64,000 bases of DNA from Euprymna scolopes (Eukaryota; Mollusca; Cephalopoda; Sepiida; Sepiolidae): NCBI GenBank assembly GCA_024364805.1, contig CM044500.1:59175405-59239404 (forward strand), given 5' to 3'. The notes beneath the pieces were generated by a model that saw only the letters and a program-made list of their open reading frames with translations, did not search any database and was not told where the DNA came from. The position numbers and the translations under genes were made by a program. Of this stretch, positions 1 to 64,000 are shown piece after piece. The stretch's first letter is position 1; each line of letters begins with the position of its first letter.

Positions 1-370
1 GAGACAAACTCGCAACATCTCTTCTGTGAGAAAGGTTGCATGGAAGAGAAAAGGACATCCCCTACAAGGCTACGAGGCTACGAAGTCTATTTTGAACTCT
101 ATGAAGGCAGGACAAGTCCTTTCTAGCAGCTTCTACCCAGATGTAGCAACAGTACTCTATCCTTGGACGTACCTGGCTCTTATATAGATACAGAATTGCA
201 TCAGCAGTGAGATATCTACTGGATCGATAGAAGGATCCCACCATTTTTCCAGTGGCCTTGGCAACGGATTTAATGTATGTGTTCCATTTCAGATCAGGAG
301 TAAAGGTTAAGCCTAGAAGTTTGTCAAAACATAAGACCTCCTCAAGACGAGAGCCATTCATTTCAATTAA
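1..370 (-). mobile_element. LINE fragment, end of reverse-transcriptase ORF (jockey/CR1-like), cut by window edge
   Basis: On the minus strand it reads LGLTFTPDLKWNTYIKSVAK, then AILYLYKSQVRPRIEYCCYI and HRVQNRL, the thumb and C-terminal part of a LINE ORF2. After one frame change it continues SHRRDVASLS at the window edge. The same family recurs at 12530, 14990, 15490, 21430 and 26480. Truncated and inactive. Confidence 0.8.
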
Positions 371-594
371 TGCCAGATGGTTTTTTGTCTGTCAAATAAT
401 TTACGCTGCTAAACTACACATTTACCCAAGTTTTTATTCACATTTTTTGAAAACTTGAGATTCACTTGGTTTTTTTTTTAAATTTTTTTTTTTTTAATTT
501 TTTTTTTATTTATTTTTTTGGAAAAATGGAAAAACTAAAAAAAACTAAAACTCATCTTTGTTTTCTCGTAAAATTAAAAACATGGTAAGTTTTT

Positions 595-925
595 TTATTA
601 AGTCACAGCTTATCAAGGATAAAACCCACTCGAGGATAAGGTTCTTTTCCTATAACAAAAACAAACAAAAAAAAACTTCTCCAGAAAAGGTGCACATTGT
701 TTACTTGTAGAAATAAAAAAAAATTTTTTCTTCTAATGAGTCACAGCTTAACAAGGATAAAACACACTCGAGGATAAGGGTTAATGAGGGAGTTTTTAAT
801 AACACTAAACAAAGTGCGTCTTTTTTGGATAAGTTTTAGTTTTTTTTTTCTTAACTCTTATCCTCGTGTGTGTTTTATTCTTGATAACTAGCGACTCATT
901 AGGAAAAAAACTAAAACTTATCCAG
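595..925. repeat. Nested palindromic repeat cluster
   Basis: The stretch 734-784 is repeated inverted at 851-902 (about 50-bp arms, mostly matching, around aaggataaaacacactcg), with a third direct copy near 598-640. A second inverted pair, ggataagttttag at 827-839 and its reverse complement at 910-922, overlaps the first. This looks like two fold-back elements, one inside the other. No coding content. Confidence 0.7.
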
Positions 926-939
926 ATGCTGGATCTGTC

Positions 940-1335
940 TTAAAAATGGGTCGATGTGGTATCCAGATATAATCCTCAAACTTTTGAGGAACTATATGTA
1001 TTTCCTTAATGATGCCCTTCTGTTTCTGCTGAAGGAACACATATACTCCTGTTTCTCTATGCTCCTGACTACTCGATCCAAAATGTGCAAGGCAGTTGCA
1101 TGATTTGAAGGTACCTGAGCAAGTTTATCTGCATTCCAGGGCAACTGAACAATATTTTCCATCCTTGTAGGTTATGGATTTTTGAAACCATTGGATCTGA
1201 TCCTGGTCATAATTTGAAATCTCTGTCTTGAATGCCTAATGATTCAATGCTGAACATATTCTCGAATCCTCTCTTGACATAGTTGAAGGAGAAGACCCAT
1301 GGATCTACATAGGTAGAATTGACTTCCAGGACAAA
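940..1335 (-). pseudogene. Fossil BEL/Pao-type LTR retrotransposon, Pol fragment
   Basis: The minus strand resembles the reverse-transcriptase approach region of BEL/Pao Pol proteins, with phrases such as SLGIQDRDF and WNADKLAQVPS-like text in shifting frames. It is a short internal piece without LTRs, broken in several places and probably old. Family assignment is from recognition of the phrases only. Confidence 0.5.
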
Positions 1336-1634
1336 GCAAACAAATTGCTCTCTATTACTGAACTAAACAAAGGAGAATGCCCTGGAACAGAGACAGGGTC
1401 TGTTGAAAAAAAAAAAAGAGATTACCTCAGCAAAGGGAATGAGACCAGCAGGGACAGAAAGTCCAACCCTGCAAACAAGGTACCAACTGCAAGGGACCTA
1501 AATTTTGCACTCGATTCAGTCCCATATTTCCCCCTATAGACACCAAATCTGCACCTGATTAAAATTGTCCCGCCAGAGAACATCCAGTCTGTTTGAACTC
1601 CTCTAACAGTGAATGCCAATCTTTCAAATTTTGA

Positions 1635-1930
1635 GATTAAGTTTTGCTAAATTGGTTGAAGATTTTCAGTTTTCAGAAAATAATTACCTCCCTTTTGTTA
1701 CGATTCAAACTCTCTGGTTTCATTTTTTTTTTTTTTTTTTTTTTCAAAACTTAATTTTTGCTAATTGTCTTAGAAAACTATTTTCATTAATAATTTATTT
1801 TCTACCTTATTGTTTTTCGTAATTTTTAGATATGTTCATTACTGTGACATGACAATGAAGTAGACACCATTCGTTTTTACTTGAAATTCAACATTTCGAT
1901 TTTTGAATTTCACTTTTATTATGAAGAACC
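1635..1930. repeat. Long-arm fold-back element (family 1), partial copy
   Basis: This copy retains most of the right arm and a shortened left arm of the palindromic family whose complete copy is 28659-29101. Landmarks are ttaagttttgctaaattgg, then the inverted arm starting aaaacttaatttttgctaat, and the terminus atgaagaacc. It is non-coding and non-autonomous. Confidence 0.7.
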
Positions 1931-2284
1931 AAATATGCACAGTTACGGATTAGTATCTAATGCAAAAATGAGCATAAATGTAAGCATCTTCAACCATTAA
2001 TTTTGCATAAATCACTCGGTCAACGTCTATAACTTTTTCCCGTTTTTAACAGGCTAAAAAGTCTAATTTAATGTCTTTGTACAAAATGATTCCAAATCTA
2101 TTGCAAGACACCTCGTAACTTTTTTGATTCAAAATCAATCAACATGGATAATGACTGAATGAAAAAGAGAGGTTCTAAGATGTTGCACAAACATTGACGA
2201 GTTTATACAAAAATATACTTAGTTGACCAACTTTGTTAAACATGAAACAAATCAGATCAGATTCTTTTATCTTTTAAAATTTTT

Positions 2285-2628
2285 ACAAGGGAGTCACCAT
2301 TTATCAAGGCTCAAAGGCTACTTGGGGATAGGGGGTTAGTGCAGTAATTGTTAATGGTGTAGATTGAGTAGAATTTCGATTATTTAAGAGGACAGCTCAA
2401 CAAGAACTTGTTTACATTGGACTTAAATGCTACCATATTGTAATCAGCCAGGAAGCAGACCAATGGAATAATATTCTAGGAAAGAAGCTTTGTTCGTGGA
2501 ATCTACATTTAGATTTAGGCACAGAGTGAGTGGAGGAAACTGTGGATGGTGTTTGTAGCTAGTCAAGTGTTTTTATGTGAAAGTTTAGCAAGGGAGTACC
2601 ATAGATTGGAGCTGAGACTTTATTGAAT
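2285..2628 (-). mobile_element. LINE 3' fragment (jockey/CR1-like), decayed
   Basis: On the minus strand it matches, in broken frames, the C-terminal segment seen at 12530-12950 (NNFPHSLSLPKSK, FFLRTARLWNS, then a NVNKFL-like end), followed by the 3' untranslated part. It ends about 30 bp before the first visible POLR3A exon. Confidence 0.6.
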
Positions 2629-2658
2629 TAATGTTATTTTTGTTTTTTAATATTTCAG

Positions 2659-63099
<60,441 letters not shown>

Positions 63100-63146
63100 G
63101 TGAGTCTTCAAATCGATTATCGAGATTTTCACATCTGTTTCTCCAT

Positions 63147-63338
63147 TTAACGTGTCTTTTTCACATCAGATGTCTGCTGCACGTTAGCCATGGTGGCGTG
63201 AAATGATTCTCTCCATGAAACGTTATCATTTATGTTGGTTTCAATGTGCCATTTCTTGAAGTCATCTTTCAGTAATTCCAAGTCTGTCTTGTTTAACCTC
63301 AATTGAGATTTGAGATGTGTGTACATCGATTTATCCAA
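63147..63338 (-). other. Unrecognised open frame, possible transposon scrap
   Basis: It reads LRLNKTDLELLKDDFKKWHI then DNVSWRESFHATMANVQQTS on the minus strand. The (S)WRESFH part faintly recalls the C-terminus of LINE ORF2 proteins. Not enough to assign a family. Confidence 0.25.
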
Positions 63339-63403
63339 TCAGAGCTTAGTTCAACATCTTCATACCATTATAGGTGGTTGCAATGTAGAGCTGATTCTGT
63401 TTG

Positions 63404-63490
63404 AATGTCCTGGTGTTACCAAATCAGACTAGCTCTCTGGCCTAAAATGAACCAAACATAAATGTTATTTTTTTCCCCTTTCCCTTTGCA
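63404..63490 (+). repeat. Diverged copy of the I-group LINE 5' end
   Basis: ctggtgttaccaaatcagac and tttccctttgcaaactcaat match the start of the LINE at 36274 and the copy at 63899. Only the first ~90 bp are recognisable. Confidence 0.45.
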
Positions 63491-63819
63491 AACTCAATTA
63501 GTAAAATCGGAAAAGTTGATGCCTAATAAATCTAGGAACGGCTTAAACAAAATTAAATGGGTTTTACTGCTGCAATATGTGGACGAATGTAAGAGAAGCT
63601 CTTCAATATTTTAGTCTTTCACGTTTTTTTTATTTTTTAATGTTATTAAGGTAAGAAAATTCTAATTCACATATGTATAAAGTTGAGAATTACAATAAGA
63701 TTTTGTTGGTTTTTTTTTTTTTACTTAGAATTGAATACTTTTTCATAACAGAATCATCATGATTAAGAAATTAAATGTCTTTACTAAACAAAATGAAATG
63801 AAATAGTTTCTAGCTATTA

Positions 63820-63898
63820 TCTCTTCACGGCACACCAATAATCATTCTGTGGTGCATTAATCTGCCGTGGCACAGTGGTTGGGATCCACTGTTGGAAC
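63820..63898. mobile_element. Right end of a hAT-type element (same family as 34956)
   Basis: cacggcacaccaataatcat, cattaatctgccgtggcaca and gtggttgggatccactg match the right end at 35480-35547. The left end was not located. Confidence 0.5.
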
Positions 63899-64000
63899 AT
63901 CTGGTGCTGCCAGATTAGGCTGTCTGAAGATATTAACTGTAACAAAAATTTTCCTTTCCTTTTACAAAACTCAATCATATTCTGCAAAGTCAAAAACAGA
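63899..64000 (+). mobile_element. 5' end of a second I-group LINE copy, runs out of the window
   Basis: ctggtgctgccagattaggc, then ttacaaaactcaatcatatt and gcaaagtcaaaaacag match the LINE start at 36274-36395 with some divergence. It suggests another 5'-complete copy continuing past 64000. Confidence 0.65.

Noticed and set aside
1345-1619. Overlapping open frames on both strands
   Set aside because: Short and without recognised motifs; at most they border the fossil LTR-element piece. No support for a gene.
1-2658. Search for the first POLR3A exon
   Set aside because: I looked for an ATG followed by a KEQFRETD-like peptide and a donor in the right phase, and saw none. It is probably upstream of the window.

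Overview
This is a stretch of animal nuclear DNA: AT-rich, with long introns and dense decayed transposons. It carries one host gene on the + strand. Twenty-two exons between 2659 and 63099 encode about 913 residues of RPC1 (POLR3A), the largest subunit of RNA polymerase III. Every exon has AG/GT borders and all splice phases agree, so the gene looks intact. Its first short exon was not found (probably upstream of 1) and its last third lies beyond 64000. The protein is metazoan-like; the repeat content (tRNA SINEs, mariners, long fold-back elements, large introns) suggests a mollusc, perhaps a cephalopod, but this is inference. Two runs of N (10410-10497, 57572-58362) are assembly gaps.

Introns make up about 95% of the gene and are built largely from mobile elements. 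The biggest intron (32632-42357) holds a nearly full-length I-group LINE (36274-41958) flanked by a 12-bp target duplication. A second copy of its 5' end begins at 63899. Fragments of a second LINE family (a jockey/CR1-like 3' end) lie at 1, 2285, 12530, 14990, 15490, 21430, 26480 and 61765. An RTE-like family left pieces at 19641, 20645, 49735 and 54495. Decayed mariner copies lie at 2995, 18195, 23150 and 30713, a Tc1 piece at 25560, and a hAT-type element with an 8-bp target duplication at 34956-35547. A fossil BEL/Pao LTR-element piece lies near 940-1335.

At least five families of palindromic (fold-back) elements recur in the introns. One has about 200-bp arms (28659-29101). One has ends resembling TTGTCCAGAATT (34126-34576, 46480-46875 and others). 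One begins GGTTATAGTCAGC (50302-50996, 54959-55474, 56441-57125). One has arms around 26897-27455 and 59692-60192. One carries a conserved hairpin with compensatory changes (9255, 17095, 47835, 48170, 62492).

The most interesting signals are RNA-like. A hammerhead-ribozyme-like core lies on the minus strand at 13756-13784, with a degenerate second one at 14099-14124. The last fold-back family above carries a CTGANGA-hairpin-GAAA motif with covariation in its stem. A 5S rRNA-like relic (35920-36030) lies next to a U2 snRNA-like relic (35675-35765). A 165-bp block is duplicated at 49343 and 50976, with its first copy sandwiched between two copies of a further 92-bp repeat.
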